This document shows positions 27,934-36,486 of a stretch of 64,000 nucleotides of DNA, piece after piece; the stretch's first letter is position 1; each line of letters opens with the position of its first letter. Source of the stretch: JBEBGV01 sp040081265 (GTDB taxonomy: Bacteria > Acidobacteriota > Vicinamibacteria > Vicinamibacterales > UBA2999); contig JBEBGV010000013.1 of the NCBI GenBank assembly GCA_040081265.1, forward strand, positions 1 to 64,000. Direction: 5' to 3'. The notes beneath the pieces are model-generated. The model made no database searches and was not told the origin of the DNA. It saw only the letters and a list, made by a program, of their open reading frames with translations. A program made the position numbers and the translations under genes.

Positions 27934-27965
27934 GCACACTCAATTCGAAAGAAGGAGAACCCAGC

Positions 27966-29153
27966 ATGAAGCTCCCACGCACCATCCTGAGGGCGCGCTC
28001 AGCGCGCGTCAGCATTGCGGCCCTGGCGGTCGCCGTGCTCGCGGGCGGCGTGTGGCATGGCGTCGCGTCCGCGCAGGCTGCACGACCGGCGCAGGCCACG
28101 CCCGCAACAACGTCTGCACCCGCCCCAATCGTTCGAGACATCGCCGGTGGGCGCACGTCGTACGCCGATCTCGTCAAGGCCGTCACACCCTCGGTCGTCA
28201 CGATCCGTACGGAACGGCAGGCGGAAGTCTCGCCAGCGGCGTTCCAGGATGACGAACTGCTGCGCCGCTTCTTCGGCGACGCGCAGGGCCGATCGCGACG
28301 CCAGCCCCAGCCGTTCCGCCAGCGTGCCCTCGGCTCAGGCGTCGTCGTCAGCCACGACGGCTACATCCTCACCAACAATCACGTGGTCAACGGCGCGAAC
28401 ACGATCAAGGCCGAGTTCAACGATGGTCGAACGTTGACGGCAAAGGTCATCGGCGTCGACGAACCGAGCGATCTGGCTTTGCTGAAGGTCGAAGCGACCA
28501 ACCTGCCCATGCTCGCGCTGGGCAACTCCGACGTCGTGCAGGTGGGTGACGTCGTTCTTGCGATCGGCAATCCGCTCGGCATCGGCCAGACCGTAACGAT
28601 GGGCATCGTCAGCGCGAAGGGTCGCGCAACCGGCGTTGGCGACGGAAGTTATGAAGACTTCCTGCAGACCGACGCGCCGATCAATCAGGGCAACTCGGGC
28701 GGCGCGCTGGTCAGCATGAGCGGCGAGCTCGTCGGCATCAACTCGCAGATTCTGTCGCCCTCAGGCGGCAACATCGGTATCGGCTTCGCGATCCCGTCGA
28801 ACATGGCCGGGCACGTGATGGCCGAACTCCGCCAGGAGGGACGCGTTCGCCGGGCACGACTGGGCATCACGGTTGAACCGGTCACGTCTGAACTGGCGGC
28901 AAGCCTCAGGCTGAGGGACGTCAGCGGTGCCGTGGTGAGGGACGTTGCACCCAACAGCGCCGCCGAGCGCGCCGGGCTCAAGAGCGGTGACGTGGTGCTC
29001 TCGTTCAACGGACGATCGGTCACCGACGCCAACATGCTCAGAAACCGAATCGGGGAATCCACCCCGGGGTCGAAGGCCACGATCGGCCTGACCCGCGAGG
29101 GAAAGGCTCACGAGGTGACGGTCACGCTCGGCGAGGCCACCGTCGAGTCGTAG
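27966..29153 (+). CDS. HtrA/DegP-type periplasmic serine protease
   Basis: 395 aa from the ATG at 27966, preceded by GAAGGAGAA; the much longer frame upstream is not coding. The signal-anchor (VSIAALAVAVLAGGVWHGVAS) is followed by a trypsin-like domain with the triad His139 (LTNNHVV), Asp169 (SDLALLKV) and Ser244 (QGNSGGAL). One PDZ domain (about 300-390) follows. It degrades or refolds misfolded envelope proteins. A single PDZ domain makes it DegS-like in layout, though it could be a shortened DegP. Confidence 0.94.
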   Translation: MKLPRTILRARSARVSIAALAVAVLAGGVWHGVASAQAARPAQATPATTSAPAPIVRDIAGGRTSYADLVKAVTPSVVTIRTERQAEVSPAAFQDDELLRRFFGDAQGRSRRQPQPFRQRALGSGVVVSHDGYILTNNHVVNGANTIKAEFNDGRTLTAKVIGVDEPSDLALLKVEATNLPMLALGNSDVVQVGDVVLAIGNPLGIGQTVTMGIVSAKGRATGVGDGSYEDFLQTDAPINQGNSGGALVSMSGELVGINSQILSPSGGNIGIGFAIPSNMAGHVMAELRQEGRVRRARLGITVEPVTSELAASLRLRDVSGAVVRDVAPNSAAERAGLKSGDVVLSFNGRSVTDANMLRNRIGESTPGSKATIGLTREGKAHEVTVTLGEATVES

Positions 29154-29171
29154 GGTCGCCTCTTCTGAAAC

Positions 29172-29200
29172 GCCGGGTCCGCTCCGCGGACCCGGCCTAC
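29172..29200. repeat. GC-rich intergenic hairpin, CCTAC family
   Basis: GCCGGGTCC with a GCTCCGC loop and GGACCCGGC, then CTAC. It lies 18 bases after the HtrA stop and about 80 bases before the truncated DUF2156 gene, and could act as a terminator. Confidence 0.75.
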
Positions 29201-29279
29201 ATATCGCTTCGCCGGCGTACCGAGCTTGTTTCTATGAGCTCGGCCAGGCGTGTGATGCGATCTGCAGGGACGCACATGG

Positions 29280-30122
29280 GTGGCGCTCGGCGACCCTGTT
29301 GGCGCGGAAGGCCAGTATCCTGAGCTCATTCGGCGTTTCCTCGAACGGTCCAGCGACTACGGAGGAGTGCCGGTCTTCTATGAAGTCGGACGCCGGCACC
29401 TGCACCGGTACGCGGACTTCGGTCTGACCTTCGTGAAGCTGGGCGAGGAAGCCCAGGTCGACCTGACCGGGCTCGGCCTTCAGGGCGGGCGCGCGGCACG
29501 GTTTCGCCAGGTCGTTCGACGTCTCGAGAAAGACGGGGGTGTCTTCCGGATGATTCACCCAGCCGAGGCACCGGCCATCCTCGACCAGCTGCGCGCAGTG
29601 TCAGACGACTGGCTGGCGGCGCGGGCAACGGCCGAGAAGGGCTTCTCGCTCGGGTTCTTCGACCCGGAGTACGTATCGCGCGCTCCGGTCGCCGTGATCG
29701 AGCGTGCGGGCCGGATCCTGGCGTTCGCAACCATCTGGCCCGGGCCGACGGGCGAGGAGCTGTCGATGGATCTGATGCGTTATCACCGCGACGCCCCACG
29801 CAGCGCCATGGAAGCACTGTGCGTGCACGTCATGCTCTGGGGACACCTTCACGGCTACACGCGGTTCGGGCTCGGCATGGCTCCCCTGTCTGGCTTTGAG
29901 AACTCAGCGGTGGCGTCGCTGTGGAACCGACTTGGGGGGTTCCTCTACCACCATGCCGACAGCGTGTATCACTTTCAGGGCCTTCGTGCCTGGAAGGACA
30001 AGTTCGATCCGATCTGGGAGCCGCGCTATCTGGTCTATCCGGGGGGACTGCGTTTGCCGCGCATCATGGCCGACGTGTCGGCCCTCATCGCCGGCGGCTA
30101 CCGGCAGATCTTCAGAAAGTAA
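29280..30122 (+). pseudogene. N-terminally truncated phosphatidylglycerol lysyltransferase-type (DUF2156) protein
   Basis: The open part (280 aa from a GTG) is the C-terminal acyltransferase-like domain of MprF-type proteins: ALGDPVG at the start, DDWL, EKGFSLGFFDPEY, MEALCVHVMLWGH, FGLGMAPLSGF and WEPRYLVYPG. The membrane half of MprF is absent. Bases just upstream still encode GRTW before VALGDPVG, but a TGA at 29253-29255 cuts that frame, so the first part of the domain is lost or shifted. It may be a decayed gene or a short cytoplasmic form starting at the GTG. Confidence 0.65.
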
Positions 30123-30127
30123 ACGGC

Positions 30128-30133
30128 TATACT
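30128..30133 (+). promoter_or_regulatory. Probable -10 element of the DUF4159 gene
   Basis: TATACT lies 20 bases before the ATG at 30153, inside a 30-base gap after the DUF2156 gene. No convincing -35 is visible. Confidence 0.35.
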
Positions 30134-30152
30134 CGCGCTAACCCCTGAATTG

Positions 30153-31001
30153 ATGTTCGAATCACCCTGCAGAGTCACGCGCCGAAGGCGGTTTGTCGCC
30201 CTCATGGTTGCGGGAGTCCTCCTGGCGTCCGCCACGTATGCCTCGGCGCAGTTTGGTCGCGGCGGGCGCGGACTCTTCGGTGGCGTCCGGCTGGCGCCGA
30301 TGGACTTCCCCGACCGTGACTTCACGCTGTGCCGCATCATGTACCAGAGCGTGCGCAGCGAGGCCGACGGCGCTGGCTGGGCCACCGACTATCCGGGCGG
30401 CGACAACAACCTGCTGCTCAGGCTCGGCGAGCTGACGCGCACGCGTGTCAGCCACGACGGTACCAGGCAACCAAACCACTGGGTGGTGCGTCTCACCGAC
30501 GACGCGTTGTTCAACTGTCCGTATACCGTCGCATCCGACGTCGGCACCATGGGGCTGAGCGAGACCGAAACAACCAGGCTCAGGGATTACCTCTTGAAGG
30601 GCGGTTTCCTCTGGGTGGACGATTTCTGGGGAAATCCAGCCTGGGCGCAGTGGTCACAGGTCATCGCGAGGGTGCTGCCAGGAATGCCGATTGAAGACGT
30701 GCCCCTCAGCGATCCGATCTTCAGCAGCCAGTTCGTCGTGACGAAAGTGATCCAGGTGCCCAGGTATCCGTTCTGGGTGGCCAGCGGAGGACAGACGTCT
30801 GAACGCGGCGCGGAAACGCGCGAGCCGCACTTTCGAGGCATCCGCGACGATCATGGGCGCTTGATGGTGGTCATGACCCACAACACCGACGTCGCCGACT
30901 CGTGGGAACGCGAGGGTGAACAGCCGGAGTACTTTCTGAAGTTCTCGGTGGACGGATACGCCCTGGGCGTCAACGTCCTCCTTTACGCGCAATCACACTG
31001 A
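30153..31001 (+). CDS. Secreted DUF4159 protein
   Basis: 282 aa from the ATG at 30153 (a TTG just before it is less likely). A twin-basic-rich signal peptide (TRRRRFVALMVAGVLLASATYASAQ) is followed by a Gly-rich stretch and a DUF4159 domain: NNLLLRLGELT, the TRLRDYLLKGGFLWVDDFWG segment, and VVMTHNTDVADSWE near the end. DUF4159 has a glutamine-amidotransferase-like fold in related proteins; no activity is known. It is likely periplasmic. The lipoprotein gene follows 40 bases later. Confidence 0.82.
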   Translation: MFESPCRVTRRRRFVALMVAGVLLASATYASAQFGRGGRGLFGGVRLAPMDFPDRDFTLCRIMYQSVRSEADGAGWATDYPGGDNNLLLRLGELTRTRVSHDGTRQPNHWVVRLTDDALFNCPYTVASDVGTMGLSETETTRLRDYLLKGGFLWVDDFWGNPAWAQWSQVIARVLPGMPIEDVPLSDPIFSSQFVVTKVIQVPRYPFWVASGGQTSERGAETREPHFRGIRDDHGRLMVVMTHNTDVADSWEREGEQPEYFLKFSVDGYALGVNVLLYAQSH

Positions 31002-31041
31002 AACTTTTCGCAGTCGTCTGACTGGAGTACGAGGAACCCTG

Positions 31042-31815
31042 ATGAAGATACGTCTGTCTGTCGGCTTGTTGTGCTGTGCGTTGATGGTGATGGTTGTGGC
31101 GTGCGAGAAGAACCAGGCGGCGCCCACCGCCAGCCCGGCGCCCGCTCCCGCGCCAGCCCCGGCGCCAGCTCCAGCCCCGGCGCCGGCCCCGGCTCCCGCG
31201 CCAGCCCCAGCGGTGTTCACGGTGACCGGGTCAGTGACCGAGAGCGAACCCACCACCAGCAAGCGACTCAGCGGCGCCACGATTTCCGCCGGCGGCATCA
31301 CCGTCGGCACCGACGGTTCAGGGAACTTCACGTTTCCGAACCTGGCCGCTGGCACTCACACGCTCCGCGCCAGTCGTGGTGGCTACGACGACCAGGTGAA
31401 GACGATTACCCTGCCTGGCGACAGCACGACGGTGCAGTTCGGTCTCGATCCGGCGTTCGAGACGATCACGGTCGAGAAATCGGACACCATCGGACATGGC
31501 GAGGACTGCCCCGGTGCACACGGGAACTATGCCTGCTGGGCCTATGCCTTCCCTGCCCATCACGCGCGCGGCATCGAGGCCAATCTCTACTGGCATTCGA
31601 GCGACGCGCGGCTGGAGCTGGAGCTGCGCTGCAACGCTCAGACCTGGGTCCGCACGGAAGGTTTCGAGCCGAAGCTGGTCGAGTTCAACAGAGAGCTCTA
31701 CTTCAACTTCCGCATCCTCGAAGCTGCGAAGAAGAACCAGTTGTGCGAGATCCGGGTGCTGCACATCTCAGGCGACCCGATGCCCTTTATCGTCCGGGTG
31801 ACGCATCCGAACTAG
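31042..31815 (+). CDS. Lipoprotein with carboxypeptidase-regulatory-like domain
   Basis: 257 aa. The signal ends in a lipobox (VVAC, Cys21), followed by a Pro-Ala linker of about 28 residues encoded by a GC-rich microsatellite (31135-31212), a carboxypeptidase-regulatory-like domain (TVTGSVTESEPTTSKRLSGA...GGYDDQVKTITLPG) and a C-terminal domain with paired cysteines ending VTHPN. It is a full-length paralogue of the partial gene at the left end of the window. The linker probably spans part of the envelope. Confidence 0.85.
   Translation: MKIRLSVGLLCCALMVMVVACEKNQAAPTASPAPAPAPAPAPAPAPAPAPAPAPAPAVFTVTGSVTESEPTTSKRLSGATISAGGITVGTDGSGNFTFPNLAAGTHTLRASRGGYDDQVKTITLPGDSTTVQFGLDPAFETITVEKSDTIGHGEDCPGAHGNYACWAYAFPAHHARGIEANLYWHSSDARLELELRCNAQTWVRTEGFEPKLVEFNRELYFNFRILEAAKKNQLCEIRVLHISGDPMPFIVRVTHPN
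31135..31212. repeat. Pro-Ala coding microsatellite
   Basis: About thirteen 6-base units of the type CC(N)GC(N), encoding (Pro-Ala)n in the lipoprotein linker. Repeat number probably varies between strains by slippage. Confidence 0.85.
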
Positions 31816-31821
31816 CAGCAA

Positions 31822-32877
31822 CTATCTGAATCTCGCCTGCAGTTTATTGAGCTCCGCACTGCCCGGGCAGAGATCCTCGTAGGGCAGCTGGGTGAGCGGC
31901 TTCGACACGAGGTTGTTCTGCTCGTGCACGTCACTCGAATCGGGCTGCAAGTAGAGGAGGCCTGTCAGCACCTCTCCCTCACGGGCGCGTTCGCGGATGT
32001 AGGCGTAGGCACGATCGCGATCGGCGTGGTCGTAGTCCTCGGCCAGCTTGCGCAGGCGCACCCAGCTGCCGTCGTGGAGCATGACATTCCGCACTGATCC
32101 CGGCTCGTAGTCGGTTGTGATGGCGGGTGTGGGCGGCACGAAGTCGGCCTGCACGACCTCGACGTTCTTTTCGCGCGTGTAGGCGTAACTCTTCGTCGAC
32201 CCTTCATGGTCGTTGAAGGTGACACACGGCGAGATGACGTCCACAAACGCGAAGCCCTTGTGCCGCAAACCCGCCTTCAGGATCGGCACGAGCTGCGCTT
32301 TATCGCCGGAGAAGCTCCTGGCGACGAACGTGGCACCGAGCGTCAGCGCGAGAAGTGCGCCGTCGATCGCCTCCATCGTGTTGGTCTCGCCCTTCTTGCT
32401 GGTCGAGCCCGGGTCGGCAGACGCAGAAAACTGGCCCTTGGTCAGACCGTACACGCCGTTGTTCTCGAGCACGTAGAGCACGTTGACGTTGCGGCGGATC
32501 GCGTGCGACAGCTGCCCGAGGCCGATGGACAGCGAATCCCCGTCACCGGACACACCGATGTAGATGACGTCACCGTTGGCCGCGTTCGCTCCGGTCACAA
32601 TCGCCGGCATCCGCCCGTGCACGCTGTTGAAGCCGTGCGCCTCGCGCAGGAAGTAGGTCGGCGTCTTGGACGAGCACCCGATCCCGGACAGCTTTCCCAC
32701 TTTGTGCGGGGGAATGGACAGCTCCCAGAACGCCTGGATGATCGCAGCGGTGATCGAGTCGTGGCCGCAGCCTGCGCAGAGCGTGGTGATGGCGCCCTCG
32801 TAGTCGCGTCGAACGAGGCCAATCTCGTTCTTCTGCAGCGCCGGGTGATGAATTCTGGGTTTCGCTATGTAAGTCAT
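31822..32877 (-). CDS. korB: 2-oxoacid:ferredoxin oxidoreductase, beta subunit
   Basis: 351 aa. The thiamine-diphosphate-binding half is clear: LCAGCGHDSITAAI at the N-terminus, GIGCSSKTPTYF, VSGDGDSLSIGLGQLSHAIRRNVNVLYVLENNGVYGLTKGQFSAS, and the C-terminal FVDVISPCVTFND. It decarboxylates a 2-oxoacid, probably 2-oxoglutarate, passing electrons to ferredoxin or the third subunit. Its start overlaps the korA stop (ATGA). Substrate choice cannot be read from the sequence. Confidence 0.93.
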   Translation of the reverse strand: MTYIAKPRIHHPALQKNEIGLVRRDYEGAITTLCAGCGHDSITAAIIQAFWELSIPPHKVGKLSGIGCSSKTPTYFLREAHGFNSVHGRMPAIVTGANAANGDVIYIGVSGDGDSLSIGLGQLSHAIRRNVNVLYVLENNGVYGLTKGQFSASADPGSTSKKGETNTMEAIDGALLALTLGATFVARSFSGDKAQLVPILKAGLRHKGFAFVDVISPCVTFNDHEGSTKSYAYTREKNVEVVQADFVPPTPAITTDYEPGSVRNVMLHDGSWVRLRKLAEDYDHADRDRAYAYIRERAREGEVLTGLLYLQPDSSDVHEQNNLVSKPLTQLPYEDLCPGSAELNKLQARFR

Positions 32878-34670
32878 GCCGCCTTCTCGACCTTGGCCTT
32901 GACACCAGTAATGACGTGCTGGGCGCTGACCGGAAATCCACCGTTGTAGCGCACCGATTCCATTTTTGCCCCCGACACGCCGGTCTCGAGCAACAGCAGG
33001 TTGCGCAGCTGCCCGTCGCGGTTCTGTTCAACGATGAAGTTGACGTCGTGGGATTCGAGGAACTTCGCGACATCCTCCCCGAACGGAAAGCCGCGCACGC
33101 GCATGTAGTCGAGCGCGATCCCGTCCTTCGCAAGCAGGTCCAGCGCTTCGACGCACGCGCCGTGGCAGCCGCCGACGGTGACGATGCCCATCTTGGCGCC
33201 CGGAGCAGTCTTGACTACCGGCTGGGGCACGAAGCGCGCCGCGCGCTGAATCTTGCGGTCCAGCCGCTCCATGACTTCGTTGTACTCCTCACCGTCCTCA
33301 GTGTACCCGCCGAACTTGTTGTGGCCGGACCCGCGGGTGAAGTACGCACCCTTGGGATGGACGCCCGGCAACGTTCGATACGGAATCCCGTCGCCATCCA
33401 CGTCAAGGTAGCGATAGAACGACTTGGCAGCCTCGAGTTCCTCTGCGGAGAGAACCTTGCCACGATCCGGCCGGTAGGCATCGTCCCAGGTGAGCTTCGG
33501 GATCATCCAGTCGTTCATGCCGATGTCGAGGTCGCTCAGCACGAAGACCGGCGTCTGGAACCGCTCGGCCAGGTCGAAGGCCTTGACGGCAAATTCGAAG
33601 GCCTCACGCGGGTCCGACGGATAGATGCAGATGTGCTTGGTGTCGCCGTGTGACGCGTAGGCGCAAAGCATCAGATCGCCCTGCTGGGTCCGCGTCGGCA
33701 TGCCGGTGGACGGTCCCGTTCGCTGCACGTCGAAGATCACGGCGGGCACCTCGGCGTAGTAACCGAGGCCGATGAACTCGCTCATCAGCGAGATGCCTGG
33801 GCCGGACGTGGGCGTAAACGCTCGAGCACCCGCCCACGATGCACCGATCACCATGCCAATCGCTGCCAGCTCATCTTCGGCCTGAAGAATCGCGAAGCGG
33901 TTCCGGTTGGTGTCGGGCTCCTTGCGGAACTTCTGACAGAAGCCTTTGAAGCCCTCCATCAGCGAGGTGGCGGGCGTAATCGGGTACCACGCACCAACCG
34001 TGGCGCCGGCATACACGCAGCCGAGGGCCGCAGCGGTGTTCCCGTCGATGAGGATCGCGTCCTTCGTCTTGTCCATCGGCGCCAGGTGAATCGGGAGGGG
34101 ACAGTCGAAGTGTTCCTTCGCGTAGTTATAGCCGAGGTCAACGGCCTTCTGGTTCGAGTCCATCAGCGCCGGCTTCTTCGAGAACTTTTCCTTGAGCAGG
34201 GCACGAATCACGTCCGTGTCGAAGTCGAGCAGGGCCGCGAGCGCGCCCGCATAGGCGATGTTCTTCATGAGGATGCGCTCGCGCACGCCCTTGAAGGCGT
34301 CATTGCACATCTCCGCGAGCGGGATGCCCAGATAGGTCACGTCCTGACGATGCAGGCGCTTGTCGAAGGGCCACGTCGAGTCGTAGAGCAGCCATCCACC
34401 CTGGCGAACCTCGTTCACATCACGCTGATAGGTCGCCGGGTTAAGGGTCAGCATCAGGTCGAACGTCGGTGTCCGCGCCGTGTAGCCGTGCTTGTTGACC
34501 CTGATCTCGTACCAGGTCGGAAGGCCCTGAATATTCGAAGGAAAGACGTTCTTGCCGGATACGGGCACGCCCATCCGGAAGATCGCCTGCATGATCAGGC
34601 CGTTCGCCGAGGCCGATCCGGTACCGTTGGCCGTGGCGATCTTGAACGCGAAATCGTTGACTCGATCCAT
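32874..34670 (-). CDS. korA: 2-oxoacid:ferredoxin oxidoreductase, fused gamma-alpha subunit
   Basis: 598 aa. Residues about 1-190 are the gamma domain (NGTGSASANGLIMQAIFRMG); residues about 200-590 are the alpha domain with GNTAAALGCVYAGATVGAWYPITPATSLMEG, FTPTSGPGISLMSEFIGL and VQRTGPSTGMPTRTQQGDL. The fused form is that of 2-oxoglutarate or related 2-oxoacid oxidoreductases. The gene starts 6 bases after the flavoprotein gene and overlaps korB, so all three form one operon. Confidence 0.93.
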   Translation of the reverse strand: MDRVNDFAFKIATANGTGSASANGLIMQAIFRMGVPVSGKNVFPSNIQGLPTWYEIRVNKHGYTARTPTFDLMLTLNPATYQRDVNEVRQGGWLLYDSTWPFDKRLHRQDVTYLGIPLAEMCNDAFKGVRERILMKNIAYAGALAALLDFDTDVIRALLKEKFSKKPALMDSNQKAVDLGYNYAKEHFDCPLPIHLAPMDKTKDAILIDGNTAAALGCVYAGATVGAWYPITPATSLMEGFKGFCQKFRKEPDTNRNRFAILQAEDELAAIGMVIGASWAGARAFTPTSGPGISLMSEFIGLGYYAEVPAVIFDVQRTGPSTGMPTRTQQGDLMLCAYASHGDTKHICIYPSDPREAFEFAVKAFDLAERFQTPVFVLSDLDIGMNDWMIPKLTWDDAYRPDRGKVLSAEELEAAKSFYRYLDVDGDGIPYRTLPGVHPKGAYFTRGSGHNKFGGYTEDGEEYNEVMERLDRKIQRAARFVPQPVVKTAPGAKMGIVTVGGCHGACVEALDLLAKDGIALDYMRVRGFPFGEDVAKFLESHDVNFIVEQNRDGQLRNLLLLETGVSGAKMESVRYNGGFPVSAQHVITGVKAKVEKAA

Positions 34671-34676
34671 GAGGTC

Positions 34677-36467
34677 CTAGACAGCCGTGAGCTGGATGAT
34701 ATTTCCGGTAGCGTTCGGGATCGTGATGAGCGCCTTTCGCATGTCCCATGCGTAGGTCGGACAACGCTCCGCGCACAACCCGCAGTGCAGGCAGACGTTC
34801 TCGTCCTTGACCATCACGCGCCCTGTCTGCTTCAGTCCCCCTGACACGAACAGCGCCTGTGTCTCATTATCGGCTGGCGCGTTGAGCCGCGCTCTCATGT
34901 CGGGTTCGTCGGCGTTGGGGACGATGGTCAGGCAGTCAGTCGGACAGATATCCACGCAGGCGTCGCACTCGATGCACAGCGAGTCGGTGAAGTGCGTCTG
35001 CACGTCGCAGTTCAGGCACCGTTCCACCTCGGCCGCGGTCTGCTCGGCCGTGAAACCGGTCTCCACCTCGGTCGTCATGTTCTTGAACCGAAGGGGCATC
35101 TCGACGTGGATCATCTTCTGCCGCTGGACCGGGTTGTAGTTGTTGCTATATGCCCACTCGTGCAGGCCCATTTTCGTGCTGGTGAGCGTGACACCCTGCG
35201 GCGGACGCTCGGTCACCGGCACGCCCATGCAGTGGTTGTGAATCGAAATCGCGGCCTGGTGCCCATGCTCGACCGCCCAGATGATGTTCGCCGGTCCGAA
35301 CGCCGCGTCACCGCCAAAAAACACTCCGGGGCGCGTGGACATGAACGTCTTCTTGTCCACGACGGGCATGTCCCACTTGCCGAATTCGATGCCCATGTCG
35401 CGTTCGATCCATGGGAACGCGTTGTCCTGGCCAATGGCCAGAACCACGGCGTCGCACGGGATGACCTCGCGCCCGATTACCTCCTGCTTGAGGCCTGAGG
35501 CGGTCTCTTCTGAGCGGAACTTGTCGAACTCCATGCCGGTCAGCTTCCCGTCTTCGATGATGAAGCGAATCGGCTGAAGGTTCTCGAGGATCTCGACGGT
35601 CTCCTCTTCGGCGTCCTCCAGTTCCCAGGGTGACGCCTTGAAGTACTTGCGCGTCTTGCGCGCGATTACCTTGACGTCGGTCGCACCAAGCCGTTTGGCT
35701 GACCGGCAGCAATCCATGGCGGTGTTGCCGACGCCGATGATCACCACACGCTTTCCGACCGACTCAACGTGACCGAAGTGAATCGACTCGAGCCATTCGA
35801 TGCCGATGAAGATCTGGTCGCTGTCGCGACGACCGGGGATATCGAGTTCCTTGCCCTTGGGAGCCCCGCTGCCCACGAACACGGCGTCGTACTCACCACT
35901 GTCGGCCAGCGCCTTGAGACTTGCGACCGGCGAGTTGTAGCGGACGTCGACCCCCATATCCACGACGTAGCCAATCTCATCGTCGAGCACCTGCTCGGGG
36001 AGGCGGAATGAGGGAATGTTGATGCGCATCAGACCACCGGCCCTGGGAAGCTTCTCGAAGACCGTGACCTCGTAGCCGAGGGGCATGAGATCGTTGGCGA
36101 CGGTCAGCGAGGCGGGGCCGGCGCCAATGAGTGCGACTTTCTTCCCGTTCTTTTCCTTTGGCGCGGTCGGAATGAGGTGCTTTACCTCATCGCGCTGGTC
36201 GGCCGCCACGCGCTTGAGGCGACAGATGGCCACGGGCTTTCCATCGAGCCTGGTGCGTCGGCAGGCTGGTTCGCAGGGGCGGTCGCAGGTGCGGCCGAGG
36301 ATGCCGGGAAAGACGTTGGAGTCCCGATTCACCAGGTAGGCTTCGGTGAAACGGCCCTGCGCGATCAGACGAATATACTCGGGGACGTTTGTGTGGGCCG
36401 GGCAGGCCCATTGGCAATCAACGACCTTGTGAAAGTAATCCGGGTTCCCGACGTTGGTTGGCTGCAT
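34677..36467 (-). CDS. korC: GltD-like FAD/NAD(P) oxidoreductase with two [4Fe-4S] ferredoxin motifs
   Basis: 596 aa. The N-terminal Fe-S region (CQWACPAH, CDRPCEPACRR) is of the glutamate-synthase small-subunit type. Then come an FAD-binding GAGPASL and an NAD(P)-binding VGNTAMDCCRSAKRLGA domain, and near the C-terminus two ferredoxin clusters (CIECDACVDICPTDC and CLHCGLCAERCP). First gene of the kor operon. It probably moves electrons between the oxidoreductase and NAD(P), as proposed for KorC of Thauera-type enzymes; the symbol is by that analogy. Confidence 0.88.
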   Translation of the reverse strand: MQPTNVGNPDYFHKVVDCQWACPAHTNVPEYIRLIAQGRFTEAYLVNRDSNVFPGILGRTCDRPCEPACRRTRLDGKPVAICRLKRVAADQRDEVKHLIPTAPKEKNGKKVALIGAGPASLTVANDLMPLGYEVTVFEKLPRAGGLMRINIPSFRLPEQVLDDEIGYVVDMGVDVRYNSPVASLKALADSGEYDAVFVGSGAPKGKELDIPGRRDSDQIFIGIEWLESIHFGHVESVGKRVVIIGVGNTAMDCCRSAKRLGATDVKVIARKTRKYFKASPWELEDAEEETVEILENLQPIRFIIEDGKLTGMEFDKFRSEETASGLKQEVIGREVIPCDAVVLAIGQDNAFPWIERDMGIEFGKWDMPVVDKKTFMSTRPGVFFGGDAAFGPANIIWAVEHGHQAAISIHNHCMGVPVTERPPQGVTLTSTKMGLHEWAYSNNYNPVQRQKMIHVEMPLRFKNMTTEVETGFTAEQTAAEVERCLNCDVQTHFTDSLCIECDACVDICPTDCLTIVPNADEPDMRARLNAPADNETQALFVSGGLKQTGRVMVKDENVCLHCGLCAERCPTYAWDMRKALITIPNATGNIIQLTAV

Positions 36468-36486
36468 CGGGCGCCATTATAGGAGA

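Noticed and set aside
27027..27965. N-terminal extension of the HtrA frame
   Set aside because: The 313 extra codons cross the antisense transglycosylase gene and the small secreted protein gene; the ribosome site and signal-anchor at 27966 mark the real start.
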